DNA from: Oscillospiraceae bacterium
Lineage (GTDB): Bacteria > Bacillota > Clostridia > Oscillospirales > Oscillospiraceae
Length of the DNA stretch: 64,000 nucleotides
Assembly (NCBI GenBank): GCA_017415425.1
Contig: JAFQGT010000019.1
Location: 62,001-126,000, forward strand
Direction: 5' to 3'
Shown here: in pieces, positions 42,217 to 51,456 of the stretch
Layout of the letters: each line of letters begins with the position of its first letter
Numbering within the stretch: position 1 is the stretch's first letter
Program-made: the position numbers and the translations under genes
Notes under the pieces: generated by a model
Seen by the model: the letters and a program-made list of their open reading frames with translations, nothing else
Databases searched by the model: none
Told to the model about the DNA's origin: nothing

Positions 42217-42931
42217 TATTTGCTACGAAGGTACTCGCTATCGGGGATGGCAGCGCCTGACCGGTACAGATAATACCATTCAAGCAAAGATTGAAACAGC
42301 GCTCAGCAGAATTCTTGGGGAAACCATCGAAATATCGGCTAGCGGAAGAACAGACGCGGGTACCCACGCCATAGGACAGGTTGCCAATTTCCACTGTGTA
42401 AGTGATATGCCCTGTGAAGAAATTCTTTCTCAACTGCGTTGTTATTTACCGGAGGACATCGGCGTATATTCCTGTAAGAATGTTTCTCCACGCTTCCACG
42501 CGCGGCTTAACGCCAAAACAAAGACCTATCACTATCGGGTGTGGAACAGCAATCAACCCTGCGTATTTCAGAGGAAATTTGTCTATAAGGACCCCAGAAC
42601 GCTGGACCTGGAGCGGATGCAGCAGGCAGCAAAGCTATTTGAAGGTCAACACGATTTTTCGGCATTCTGCGCCAACAAAAATATGAAGAAATCCACTCAG
42701 CGGTATATACAGCGGTTTGATGTATACCGCGATGGGGAAGAGGTTATCTTTTCTGTGACCGGTAACGGATTTTTGCACCATATGGTTCGTATTATGGTTG
42801 GCACGTTGCTGGAGATCGGCAGAGGAGAACGACAGCCGGAAACCATTGATTTGCTTTTTGGAGCTAAGCGCGCAGATGCAGGGGAATTGATTCCTGCTTG
42901 CGGTCTGTGCCTAATGGAGGTAACCTATTGA
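42197..42931 (+). CDS. tRNA pseudouridine synthase TruA family, second copy
   Basis: The 244-residue protein begins MRNLRLNICYEGTRYRGWQ and keeps the catalytic Asp53 in GRTDAGTHAIGQVANF, the KTKTYHYRVWN strand and FLHHMVRIMVGTLLEIG. It is clearly TruA-like, but the gene neighbourhood differs from the orthodox truA at 12574. Paralogues in some Clostridia may modify a different tRNA position or subset; the sequence does not say which. Its end overlaps the next gene by 4 bp. Confidence 0.87.
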   Translation: MRNLRLNICYEGTRYRGWQRLTGTDNTIQAKIETALSRILGETIEISASGRTDAGTHAIGQVANFHCVSDMPCEEILSQLRCYLPEDIGVYSCKNVSPRFHARLNAKTKTYHYRVWNSNQPCVFQRKFVYKDPRTLDLERMQQAAKLFEGQHDFSAFCANKNMKKSTQRYIQRFDVYRDGEEVIFSVTGNGFLHHMVRIMVGTLLEIGRGERQPETIDLLFGAKRADAGELIPACGLCLMEVTY

Positions 42932-43269
42932 ACATTCAGATTTTTGGAAAGAGCAAGTGTTTTGATACGAAGAAGACAGAACGTTATTTTAAAGAACGGC
43001 GTATTAAGTACCAGATGGTGGACTTGCTTCGGTTTGGTTTGTCGGGAAAAGAGTTTGACGCAGTCATACGGGGGATCGGCGGTATAGAAAACTTGATCGA
43101 CTGGGACGGAAAACATCCGGATATCACACTTATGAAATATATGGATGATACCGTTGCGAAAGAAGACAAGGTGTTTGACAATCCCCAGCTGATGCGGACA
43201 CCGATCGTGCGAAATGGAAAACAGGTTACTGTTGGATACTGTCCGGAAATCTGGCAGACCTGGGAATAA
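42928..43269 (+). CDS. ArsC/Spx-family thioredoxin-fold protein
   Basis: The 113-residue protein starts at TTG (MNIQIFGKSKCFDTKKTERYF), 7 nt after GGAGG and overlapping the truA stop (TTGA). It has the single Cys11 followed by x4-K as in the ArsC family and the cis-proline loop RTPIVRNGK. The family includes glutaredoxin-type arsenate reductases, Spx and YffB-like proteins. With no CxxC and no ars genes nearby, arsenate reduction is not certain. Confidence 0.82.
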   Translation: MNIQIFGKSKCFDTKKTERYFKERRIKYQMVDLLRFGLSGKEFDAVIRGIGGIENLIDWDGKHPDITLMKYMDDTVAKEDKVFDNPQLMRTPIVRNGKQVTVGYCPEIWQTWE

Positions 43270-43280
43270 TACAGTACACA

Positions 43281-43313
43281 AAAGCAGTTTCTCAAATTGA
43301 GAAACTGCTTTTT
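43281..43313 (+). terminator. Terminator after the ArsC-family gene
   Basis: AAAGCAGTTTCTC/GAGAAACTGCTTT with a 5-nt AAATT loop and a short T run. Confidence 0.85.
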
Positions 43314-43373
43314 GCATTTATATGGATTTTATCTTGCAAATTAAAGGAATTGGTGGTATTCTAGGAGGGTGTA

Positions 43374-44834
43374 ATGACCAGAGTTATTGACACGATCAAT
43401 CAAATCGTTTGGGGGATTCCTGCACTGGTGCTGATTATTGGTGTGGGACTGTATCTGTCGGTAGGTACCGGGTGGGTGCAGTTTCGTCTATTTCCTCAGG
43501 CGCTGAAGCAGCTGCTGGGGCAGTTTAGGCGAAAGGATGATGTATCATCCAGAAGCGGTTATCGTGCCCTATGTACCGCGCTGGCTGCTACAGTGGGAAC
43601 GGGGAACCTGGCCGGCGTTGCTGGCGCAATTGCCATCGGCGGACCTGGATCGATCTTTTGGATGTGGATTTGTGGAATTTTAGGAATGACCACAAAATTT
43701 GCTGAGGCCACTTTAGCAATTCAATACCGGTGCACAGATGCAGGTGGCTCGCCAATTGGCGGACCAATGTATATGATCAGTCGGGGAATGGGTGCAAAAT
43801 GGAAACCCCTGGCTGTGATATACTGCATCTTTGGTTTAACGGCCGCCTTCGGTGTTGGCTCTGCTACACAGATCAATGCGGTAATTGGCGGGATCAATAG
43901 TGCGCTGCAGGAGCTTGGTGTACAGCATTCCCGGAAACTAGATCTGATGATGGGTGCCGTTTTCGCTGTGCTTGCGCTGTTGGTGCTTTTTGGCGGTGCT
44001 GATCGGATCGGAGGCTTTGCCGAGCGGCTGATACCGTTTGCATCTATGGGATATTTGATTTTGTGCGTAGGTGTGCTCCTGATCCGGTTCAATGCTGTGC
44101 CCAGTGCGTTTTTGGCTATTGTGAAGGGGGCCTGGAATCCCAAGGCGGTCACAGGTGGTATTCTGGGTTCGTTTTTTTCGGCACTGCGGGTAGGTGCCTC
44201 CCGGGGTGTGTTTACCAATGAGGCAGGAATGGGTACGGCTGCCATAGCCCACGCGGGCGCGCAGGTGGATCATCCGGTGCAGCAGGGTATGATGGGCATT
44301 TTAGAAGTTTTTTTGGATACCATCGTAATCTGTACGCTGACCGCACTTGTGATTTTATGCAGTGGTGCGCCGATTCCATACGGACAAGATCTGGGGATCG
44401 TGATTACAGCGGATTCTTTTTCTGTGGTATACGGCCCTTGGGTTAAAATAGTCATTGCGTTGTTTTTGTGCTTATTTGCGTTTGCCACCATCATCGGATG
44501 GGGAATGTACGGCGGCAGGTGTGCTCAGTTTCTATTTGGATTGGGAGCGTGGCGCTGGTTTGCCGTGCTGTTGACCCTTTCAATCTTTATGGGTGCGGTG
44601 GTACAGACCGGAACGGTCTGGATAATTTCCGAAACAGTTAATGGACTGATGTCCATTCCCAATCTGATTATGCTGTTATACCTTAGTCCGGAATTATTCC
44701 GGCTGACACATACATACCGAAGTGATCGTGGCAGTGAAACTGCCTTTGGAGGTACTTATGAAGATTTCAATCAATGCAAACCGTTGCGAACCGTCTCCTA
44801 TGCGAAAATTCCACCCTCTGGCGGAGAAGGCTAA
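43374..44834 (+). CDS. Sodium:alanine/glycine symporter (AGCS family)
   Basis: Imports small neutral amino acids with Na+. The 486-residue protein has the family signatures GNLAGVAGAIAIGGPGSIFWMW, GGPMYMISRGMG and GVFTNEAGMGTAAIAHA, and about eleven membrane helices. AGGAGGG lies just before the ATG at 43374. The last about 25 residues (after GSETAFGGTYED) overlap the start of the next gene by 77 bp in another frame and look non-conserved. The original stop may have been lost. Coupling to an aminotransferase suggests amino acid catabolism. Confidence 0.9.
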   Translation: MTRVIDTINQIVWGIPALVLIIGVGLYLSVGTGWVQFRLFPQALKQLLGQFRRKDDVSSRSGYRALCTALAATVGTGNLAGVAGAIAIGGPGSIFWMWICGILGMTTKFAEATLAIQYRCTDAGGSPIGGPMYMISRGMGAKWKPLAVIYCIFGLTAAFGVGSATQINAVIGGINSALQELGVQHSRKLDLMMGAVFAVLALLVLFGGADRIGGFAERLIPFASMGYLILCVGVLLIRFNAVPSAFLAIVKGAWNPKAVTGGILGSFFSALRVGASRGVFTNEAGMGTAAIAHAGAQVDHPVQQGMMGILEVFLDTIVICTLTALVILCSGAPIPYGQDLGIVITADSFSVVYGPWVKIVIALFLCLFAFATIIGWGMYGGRCAQFLFGLGAWRWFAVLLTLSIFMGAVVQTGTVWIISETVNGLMSIPNLIMLLYLSPELFRLTHTYRSDRGSETAFGGTYEDFNQCKPLRTVSYAKIPPSGGEG

Positions 44835-45966
44835 GAGTCAGGGCAAAAAGATCCACCATCTGAATATCGGTCAGCCGGATCTCCCCACTCCAGAGACGTT
44901 CTATGATGCGGTGAAGGCGTTTAATGAGAGTACACTGGCGTATGCTGCATCTCCCGGTATGCCTGTACTGCTGGATGCGATTCAAAGTTATTATGCCAAG
45001 TTGGGCGTTACACTGGACACAAACGATATTCTTGTAACAACAGGCGGCAGCGAGGCACTGCTCTTTACCTGCCTGAGTATTCTGGATCCCTACACGGAAG
45101 TGATCATTCCGGAGCCCTATTATCCCAACTACACGACTTTTGTTCACGCAGCAGGCGGTGTTATCCGTGCACTGCACACTTCTCCAGAAGAGGGCTATCA
45201 CTACGCAGACAGAAAGCGGATCGAAAAACTGATTACCAAGAACACCCGCGCCATTATGATCACCAATCCCGGAAACCCCACCGGTGTCGTACTGTCCAAA
45301 GATGAAATGCGGATGATCGCGGACATAGCAAAAGAGAATGACCTGTTCCTGATTTGCGATGAGGTGTACAGAGAGTACTGCTACGACGATCAGTACGGCA
45401 TTCCCTGCATGGGCAAATTCGACGATATTGACGACAACCTGGTCATCATCGACTCGGTATCCAAACGATTCTCCTCCTGCGGCGCCAGAGTTGGTTGCAT
45501 CATTACAAAGAACAAGGAACTGCAGCAGGCGCTTCTGAAGTTCTGTCAGTCCAGACTTTCTGTGGCAACCCTGGATCAGATCGGTGCGGCGGCTCTTTAT
45601 ACTGTGGATGAATCTTATTATGCGGCCTCCAAGGCTGAATATCGTTTGCGGCGCGATACTGTGGTGGAGGGCCTGCGTAAAATTCCCGGCGTGCTAGTAG
45701 AAAAGCCTATGGGCGCGTTCTATGTAATGGCGCGTCTGCCGGTGGATAATACTGATACATTCCAGAAATGGCTTCTGGAGGAATTTGACGACAATGGCGA
45801 GACCGTAATGTTTGCTCCCGGTGCTCCGTTCTACGAGACCCCCGGCAGCGGAAAAAACGAAGTCCGTATTGCATATGTTCGTCAACAGGATGAATTGGTG
45901 CGCGCCATAGAACTGTTGGGTAAGGGTATTGCCCGCTACCGCACAGAAAAGATGGGTGAAGAATAA
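44758..45966 (+). CDS. Class I/II pyridoxal-phosphate aminotransferase (aspartate aminotransferase-like)
   Basis: The 402-residue protein starts MKISINANRCEPSPMRKFHP. It has the fold-type I landmarks LNIGQPDLPTP, VTTGGSEALLFT, PEPYYPNY, ITNPGNPTGVVLS, ICDEVYREY and the PLP Lys236 in SVSKRFSSCGARVG, followed by the C-terminal Arg in NEVRIAYV. GGAGG is 5-6 nt before the ATG. Substrate is probably aspartate or another 2-oxoglutarate-coupled amino acid. It overlaps the symporter gene, so the two are expressed together. Confidence 0.9.
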   Translation: MKISINANRCEPSPMRKFHPLAEKAKSQGKKIHHLNIGQPDLPTPETFYDAVKAFNESTLAYAASPGMPVLLDAIQSYYAKLGVTLDTNDILVTTGGSEALLFTCLSILDPYTEVIIPEPYYPNYTTFVHAAGGVIRALHTSPEEGYHYADRKRIEKLITKNTRAIMITNPGNPTGVVLSKDEMRMIADIAKENDLFLICDEVYREYCYDDQYGIPCMGKFDDIDDNLVIIDSVSKRFSSCGARVGCIITKNKELQQALLKFCQSRLSVATLDQIGAAALYTVDESYYAASKAEYRLRRDTVVEGLRKIPGVLVEKPMGAFYVMARLPVDNTDTFQKWLLEEFDDNGETVMFAPGAPFYETPGSGKNEVRIAYVRQQDELVRAIELLGKGIARYRTEKMGEE

Positions 45967-45970
45967 AACA

Positions 45971-45998
45971 ACCGGGTACAACAGCTGTTGTACCCGGT
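45971..45998. terminator. Bidirectional terminator
   Basis: ACCGGGTACAACAG/CTGTTGTACCCGGT, a perfect 28-bp palindrome; T-rich on both sides. It separates the aminotransferase gene from the converging lipoprotein gene. Confidence 0.85.
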
Positions 45999-46004
45999 GC
46001 TTTG

Positions 46005-47165
46005 TTATTCGCTGATCAATGTCTGCGTGTGTGTTTCACCGTTGGACTCATAACTGATTTTCATAGTTTTCAGCACATCTTCATCAGCCTGTACCATAAC
46101 TGCGTCTCCCGGAGTCAACGCGTAGGCTGCAAAGATGGTATAGGTGTCTACCGCGTCGGAAACCCGGATTCGCACATTCTGCACAGCGTTCTCACTGTAA
46201 ATTAGATGCATAACACCTTCGTTATCTTGAATTACCTCTGAAATCTGGCTGAATTGGGATAATTCCGCAGATTCAAAAGGGGCAATGGTAATCGTGCCGT
46301 TGGTGATGTCCCGATCTTCAGGAAGATAACTTTCGTAAAGCAGATCTTTCAGCTTTTCGTAGGGAATTTCAACTGTGATTACGCCAGAGGTGTAGGGGGC
46401 AATCTCGTAGGGCTCAAAGTAGAAGCACAGGCCGTTCTGTGAGAAATACCACTTCTGATCCAGGTTTTCATCTTCCTGGAATCTCTGTCGGACGGAGTCT
46501 TCATAGCCGTCGTATAGATAGTCTTTTTGCTGAATTTCTGTAAGCCCTTCCAACACCAAACGACAGAAATCAGAAGTCGTGGCTTTGGCATTCATAATAC
46601 TTCCCAGAGTCAGCACGTCTCCGGTCAAAAGGTCATAACTGGTGGACAAGCAGCTGCGATCCGGATGGTTAGCGCCGCTGTATGAGGCGTGATTACCAAA
46701 CAAGCTGAGAACTTTCGGGTCTATTCGCATAGGGTTGTAGGTGATGTGGTAGAGATAGGGAATCCAGTTGCTTTGATTGTTGTAATCATTTTGCGCCAAC
46801 TGAGCCACCGACTCAGCGTCAGACCGCGTTCCGTCAATGCGATTCAAAAAATCGATGATCACTTTATTTGCCACCTCTGGATTGGGAAGAACCAGAGAAA
46901 TGGTCTGGTAGGTGTACTGAAACAGAACAGTTCCATCATCGGTAGTTTGGCTTTCCGTAACCGCGGGAACTGAGACAGAGATCATAGGGAGTTGATGAAC
47001 ATCCGGCGTTGCTTGCTCCTCAGTGGATGTTGTGGGAGTGTCTAAATCAATTGAAGGGATATTCTTGGTTTCAGATGGGTCGGTAGGCTCCGTGTTTGCA
47101 GGTGCACACGCCACTGCCGAGAATATCAAACAAGCAGTCAGGATTGCGATGATTATTTTTTTCAT
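46005..47165 (-). CDS. Lipoprotein with DUF3298/RsiV-like domain
   Basis: The 386-residue product has a signal peptide and lipobox AVAC (about residue 20), then a Thr/Pro/Glu linker. A domain follows that matches the DUF4163/DUF3298 pattern of the RsiV/PdaC extracytoplasmic proteins, with YDLLTGDVLTLGSIM, FSQNGLCFYFEPYEIAPYTSG and VEIPYEKLKDLL. RsiV binds lysozyme as an anti-sigma factor, but this protein lacks the cytoplasmic anti-sigma part and has no sigma factor gene beside it. A role as a cell-surface ligand-binding protein is possible. Confidence 0.78.
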   Translation of the reverse strand: MKKIIIAILTACLIFSAVACAPANTEPTDPSETKNIPSIDLDTPTTSTEEQATPDVHQLPMISVSVPAVTESQTTDDGTVLFQYTYQTISLVLPNPEVANKVIIDFLNRIDGTRSDAESVAQLAQNDYNNQSNWIPYLYHITYNPMRIDPKVLSLFGNHASYSGANHPDRSCLSTSYDLLTGDVLTLGSIMNAKATTSDFCRLVLEGLTEIQQKDYLYDGYEDSVRQRFQEDENLDQKWYFSQNGLCFYFEPYEIAPYTSGVITVEIPYEKLKDLLYESYLPEDRDITNGTITIAPFESAELSQFSQISEVIQDNEGVMHLIYSENAVQNVRIRVSDAVDTYTIFAAYALTPGDAVMVQADEDVLKTMKISYESNGETHTQTLISE

Positions 47166-47258
47166 ATAGTTCTCCTCCGAATCTGTTCGGTTACATATAC
47201 TATATCATAATTCCCGGTTTTGGCAATAATATTCTTCCTTTTTCGACACAGGCTGTTC

Positions 47259-47288
47259 TTGACAAAAAGGTGTGGTAAATGCTAAAAT
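47259..47288 (+). promoter_or_regulatory. Promoter of the T-box-cysS transcript
   Basis: TTGACA and TAAAAT with an 18-nt spacer; transcription would begin near 47295, at the base of T-box stem I. Confidence 0.75.
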
Positions 47289-47297
47289 ATTAAAAAG

Positions 47298-47495
47298 TAA
47301 ATATCGCTGTGAACGGAAATAGTAACTACGCCAATCCTTCAGAGAGTCCGGGTCGTCGGCTGGAAGCCCGGATGGTGTCGGCAGAGTGAATGTGCGTCCG
47401 GGAGCGAATTTCTGTTTGAGTGAAAAATGAGAGTGGAACCGCGAGTTTATATGACCCGCCTCTTGTGCTGATGCATAAGAGGCGATTTTTGTTTA
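47298..47495 (+). promoter_or_regulatory. T-box riboswitch (tRNA-Cys sensing)
   Basis: Leader of cysS that binds uncharged tRNA and prevents termination. Stem I runs from about 47305 to 47405. The specifier appears to be TGC (47393-47395), the cysteine codon. The T-box core GAGTGGAACCGCG is at 47431-47443. The terminator GCCTCTT/AAGAGGC followed by GATTTTTG lies at 47458-47491. All parts are in the normal order. Confidence 0.93.
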
Positions 47496-47518
47496 AAATA
47501 AAATATGGAGGAACCTGT

Positions 47519-48934
47519 ATGTATTTATATAATTCCCTTACTCACAAGAAGGAACTGTTTCAGCCGAATTCTCCCGATGTTGTGAAGATGTATACCTGCG
47601 GTCCGACGGTGTACCATTTTGCGCATATCGGCAATCTGAGAACCTATATTATGGAAGACGTGCTGGAGAAAGCTCTGCGGTATTTTGGATACAACGTGAA
47701 GCGCGTGATGAACATTACCGATGTGGGACATCTGGCTTCTGATGCAGATACCGGTGAAGATAAGATGCTCAAAGGTGCAAAGCGGGAAAATAAGTCTGTC
47801 CTTGAGATTGCACAGTATTATACCGATGCCTTTTTTGCGGATTGCGAGAAGCTGAACATCAAAAAGCCGGACATTATTCAGCCTGCAACTGGTTGCATAG
47901 ATGAGTATATTCAGATCGTTTCTGGACTGGTTGATAAGGGCTTTGCCTACGTGGCTGGGGGAAATGTCTATTTTGACACTGCAAAGTTGGATAAGTATTA
48001 TGTGTTTAATGACCACGATGAAGAGGATTTGGCCATCGGCGTCCGGGAGGGCGTTGAGGAGGATACCAACAAGCGTAATAAAAACGATTTTGTGCTTTGG
48101 TTCACAAAGAGTAAATTTGAGGATCAGGCGCTGAAGTGGGATTCCCCCTGGGGCGTTGGATATCCCGGTTGGCACATTGAATGCTCCGGTATCTCAATGA
48201 AATATCTGGGTGAGGATTTGGATATTCACGCCGGCGGTATTGATAATGCGTTCCCGCACCATACCAATGAGATTGCTCAGTCGGAAAGTTATCTGGGTCA
48301 TAAGTGGTGCAATTACTGGTTCCACGTGCATCACCTTAATACCAATGACGGCAAGATGAGCAAGTCCAAAGGTGAGTTCTTAACAGTAAGTTTGCTGGAA
48401 CAGAAGGGGTACGATCCTATGGCGTACCGCCTGTTCTGCCTGCAGAGCCATTATCGCAGAAATTTGGTATTTTCTTGGGAGAATCTGGATAATGCTGTAG
48501 CGGCCTACGATAAGCTGGTAGCGAAGATCGCAACGCTACAGGGCAAGGACGAGGTGGATGCAGATGCCCTTTGTGCGTTGCAGGAGCGCTTTGTAAGCGC
48601 ACTTAACGGCGATTTAAATACCTCTCTGGCAATAACTGCCCTGTATGATGTACTGAAGGCAAAGACGAACGATGCGACGAAGTTGGCGGCTATTGCTGAT
48701 TTTGACCAGGTGCTGTCGTTGAATTTACTGCAGGCAGCGCAAGCCCTCCGTGCAAAAGAAGCCGCAGAGGCGGAGGCTACCGCTGACCCTGAGATAGATG
48801 CATTGGTAGCTGCCCGCACGCAGGCAAAGAAGGAAAAGAACTTTGTAGAAGCAGACCGGATTCGTGATGAACTGAAAGCAAGAGGAATTGAAATCATTGA
48901 CACGCCCCAGGGCGCGAAATGGAGAAAAGTATGA
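47519..48934 (+). CDS. cysS: Cysteinyl-tRNA synthetase
   Basis: Charges tRNA-Cys. The 471-residue protein has the first zinc Cys and HIGH-type motif in [19 protein letters not shown], further zinc ligands in WHIECSGI and [10 protein letters not shown], and the KMSKSKG loop. The C terminus has the DALR-like helical domain and ends in the anticodon-binding [18 protein letters not shown] segment. GGAGG is 7 nt before the ATG at 47519. It is controlled by the T-box and overlaps polA by 4 bp. Confidence 0.96.
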   Translation: MYLYNSLTHKKELFQPNSPDVVKMYTCGPTVYHFAHIGNLRTYIMEDVLEKALRYFGYNVKRVMNITDVGHLASDADTGEDKMLKGAKRENKSVLEIAQYYTDAFFADCEKLNIKKPDIIQPATGCIDEYIQIVSGLVDKGFAYVAGGNVYFDTAKLDKYYVFNDHDEEDLAIGVREGVEEDTNKRNKNDFVLWFTKSKFEDQALKWDSPWGVGYPGWHIECSGISMKYLGEDLDIHAGGIDNAFPHHTNEIAQSESYLGHKWCNYWFHVHHLNTNDGKMSKSKGEFLTVSLLEQKGYDPMAYRLFCLQSHYRRNLVFSWENLDNAVAAYDKLVAKIATLQGKDEVDADALCALQERFVSALNGDLNTSLAITALYDVLKAKTNDATKLAAIADFDQVLSLNLLQAAQALRAKEAAEAEATADPEIDALVAARTQAKKEKNFVEADRIRDELKARGIEIIDTPQGAKWRKV

Positions 48935-51456
48935 AACTACTGATCCTTGACGGAAACAGTGTAATCAACCGAGCATTTTTTGGTGTAAAGCCCCTGACAA
49001 ATCGTGAGGGGCTTTACACCCACGCCATTTTTGGCTTTCTGAATATTCTGGAACGAATGGAACGGGAGGAACAGCCGGACGCGGTTTGTGTTGCCTTTGA
49101 CTTGCACGGACCTACCTTCCGACACAAGCAGTATGATGGCTATAAGGCTACCCGGCACCCGATGCCGGAGGAGCTTGCTCAGCAGATGCCGGTAATGAAG
49201 CAGGTATTGACAGCAATGAACATTCCTATTTATGAGTGTCAGGGCTGGGAAGCTGACGATGTGATCGGCACTGTGGGCAAGATCTGCAGTAATAATCAAT
49301 GGGAATGTGTGATCGTCACAGGCGACCGGGACAGCTTGCAACTGATTGATGAGAATGTCTATGTAAAGCTTGTAATCTCCAAACCGGGCCAAACCACTGC
49401 GACCTTATATGACCGGAAGAAATTCCTGCAGGAATACGGTTTTGAACCGAAGAAACTGATCGATCTGAAAGCACTGATGGGTGATTCTTCTGATAATATT
49501 CCCGGCGTTGCCGGCGTAGGTTCCAAAACAGCTACTGACCTTTTGTTGAAGTTTGGTTCTTTGGATGGCGTTTACGCAAATCTCCAAGACGATTCTATTC
49601 GCCCCAAGTTGCGGGAAAAGTTAACCCAAGACAAGGATAATGCATATCTATCCTATGATCTGGCGACCATTCGTCCAGATGCTCCCATCGACTTTGCACC
49701 GGAGGATGCGGTGATTCGCCCGTATAACCGTCAGGCGCTGTATGAGTTGTTTGTGAAACTGGAGTTTGTGCGGCTGATCGACAAATACGGTCTACGGGAT
49801 GCCGGTATGATGACCCGGCAGACTGTTGTGGAAGTTTCCGAATTGCCGGCAATTGACGCACTTCCTTGTGGAGAGGTTCCTTGTGCTGTATATCTGGCTC
49901 CGGACGGGACGTTGGCAATTGCTTGTAAAGAGGGCGTCTGCACAATGACACCTATGGAAGTGCAAATGGGGTTTCAGCTTCCCAATGTGCCCCATATCTT
50001 CCACGACAGCAAAAGTGTTATGCATTCATTGGAGGAAATGGGTGTTGCTCCACAGCAAGTGGCGTTTGATACGGCGCTTGCTGCCTATGATCTGAATCCT
50101 TCCTCTTCTGATTATTCTGTTTCCAAACTGGCAACCAACTATTTGGGAAGAAATGTTGATGATGCAGATGCAGCGTCCTGTGCCCAGGCCCTTTGGCATC
50201 TGCGGCCGATCCTGGAGGAGGAACTGAATAAGCAGGGAATGCGCAAGCTGTATTTTGACGTGGAATTGCCTCTGTGCAGTGTGCTTTACCGTATGGAGCG
50301 GGAGGGCGTCGCAATTGATAAGGCGCAGCTGGAACAGTTTGGCGTGATGCTGGCACAGCGGATTGCAGACTGTGAAACACTGATTTTTGCATATTCTGAT
50401 GGCCCGTTTAATATCAATTCCACCAAGCAACTGGGAGAATTGCTCTTTGACACACTTGGATTGCCTCCAGTGAAGAAAACCAAAACCGGTTACTCCACCA
50501 ATGCGGATGTGTTAGAGAAACTGAAAGACAAGCATCCCATTATCCCTGCTATTATGGATTACCGGATGCTGACGAAACTGAAATCCACTTATGCGGACGG
50601 ATTGATGAAAGCAATTGATTCCGATGGTCGGATCCGTACGACCTTCCAGAATCTGGTGACCGCAACCGGACGTCTGTCTTCCACAGAACCCAATTTGCAG
50701 AACATTCCCGTGCGTACTGATTTGGGTGCTGAAATTCGGAAGATGTTCATTCCGAAGGACGGATATGTTTTGGTAGATGCGGACTATAGTCAGATTGAGC
50801 TGCGGGTGCTGGCCCACATTGCAAAGGATGAGGAAATGCTTCGTGCTTTCCGTACCGGAATGGATATTCACACCTCAACAGCGTCTCAGGTATTTGATGT
50901 ACCCGCTGATCTGGTGACACCGTTACAAAGACGTCACGCTAAGGCTGTCAATTTTGGCATTGTTTATGGCATTTCGGAATTTTCATTGGCAGAAGATATC
51001 GGTGTCAGCCGATACGAAGCAAAGGCATATATTGACAGCTACCTTGCCAATTATCGTGGAGTCAAGGCCTATATGCACCAGATAGTGGAGGATGCTCGCT
51101 CTTGTGGCTATACCCAAACTCTGTATGGCAGACGCCGCTGGATTCCGGAACTGAAAAGCAGTAATTTTAATATCCGACAAGGCGCAGAGCGGATCGCACT
51201 GAACACTCCCATACAGGGTACAGCTGCAGATCTGATTAAGTTGGCTATGATCCACGTGGATAAGGCTCTATCTGAAAATTATCCTGAGGCAAAACTTATT
51301 TTACAGGTACACGACGAACTGATCGTTGAATGTCCGGAAACGATTGCGTCCCAGGTGGCAGAACTGATCGGTTCTCAAATGGAAAAGGTTGCCCAGCTGG
51401 AGGTTCCACTGCTGGCGGAAGCAAAGTGGGGCAAAAGTTGGTATGAGGCAAAATGA
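48931..51456 (+). CDS. polA: DNA polymerase I
   Basis: Repair and Okazaki-fragment polymerase. The 841-residue protein has the N-terminal 5'-3' exonuclease/FEN domain ([45 protein letters not shown]) and a middle domain shaped like a 3'-5' exonuclease but without the DxE pair. The polymerase has motif A VLVDADYSQIELRVLA, motif B RRHAKAVNFGIVYG and motif C VHDELIVE. Loss of proofreading is usual in Bacillota PolA. Start chosen at 48931 (ATGA overlap with cysS, GGAG upstream). Confidence 0.96.
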   Translation: MKLLILDGNSVINRAFFGVKPLTNREGLYTHAIFGFLNILERMEREEQPDAVCVAFDLHGPTFRHKQYDGYKATRHPMPEELAQQMPVMKQVLTAMNIPIYECQGWEADDVIGTVGKICSNNQWECVIVTGDRDSLQLIDENVYVKLVISKPGQTTATLYDRKKFLQEYGFEPKKLIDLKALMGDSSDNIPGVAGVGSKTATDLLLKFGSLDGVYANLQDDSIRPKLREKLTQDKDNAYLSYDLATIRPDAPIDFAPEDAVIRPYNRQALYELFVKLEFVRLIDKYGLRDAGMMTRQTVVEVSELPAIDALPCGEVPCAVYLAPDGTLAIACKEGVCTMTPMEVQMGFQLPNVPHIFHDSKSVMHSLEEMGVAPQQVAFDTALAAYDLNPSSSDYSVSKLATNYLGRNVDDADAASCAQALWHLRPILEEELNKQGMRKLYFDVELPLCSVLYRMEREGVAIDKAQLEQFGVMLAQRIADCETLIFAYSDGPFNINSTKQLGELLFDTLGLPPVKKTKTGYSTNADVLEKLKDKHPIIPAIMDYRMLTKLKSTYADGLMKAIDSDGRIRTTFQNLVTATGRLSSTEPNLQNIPVRTDLGAEIRKMFIPKDGYVLVDADYSQIELRVLAHIAKDEEMLRAFRTGMDIHTSTASQVFDVPADLVTPLQRRHAKAVNFGIVYGISEFSLAEDIGVSRYEAKAYIDSYLANYRGVKAYMHQIVEDARSCGYTQTLYGRRRWIPELKSSNFNIRQGAERIALNTPIQGTAADLIKLAMIHVDKALSENYPEAKLILQVHDELIVECPETIASQVAELIGSQMEKVAQLEVPLLAEAKWGKSWYEAK

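Noticed and set aside
43334-43362. Promoter TTGCAA-17-TATTCT for the symporter gene
   Set aside because: The start of transcription would fall inside the AGGAGGG ribosome site, so the match is probably chance, or the RNA would lack a usable site.
44596-44760. Pseudogene call for the symporter
   Set aside because: All family motifs and the full set of helices are intact; only the tail is odd, so it is treated as a functional gene with an overlap.
47420-47518. N-terminal extension of CysS beginning at 47420
   Set aside because: It would translate the T-box core and terminator. The ATG at 47519 has GGAGG and matches the conserved start.
49600-50300. Missing DxE residues in the 3'-5' exonuclease region of PolA as a defect
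   Set aside because: Loss of proofreading residues is common in PolA of Bacillota; not a lesion specific to this genome.
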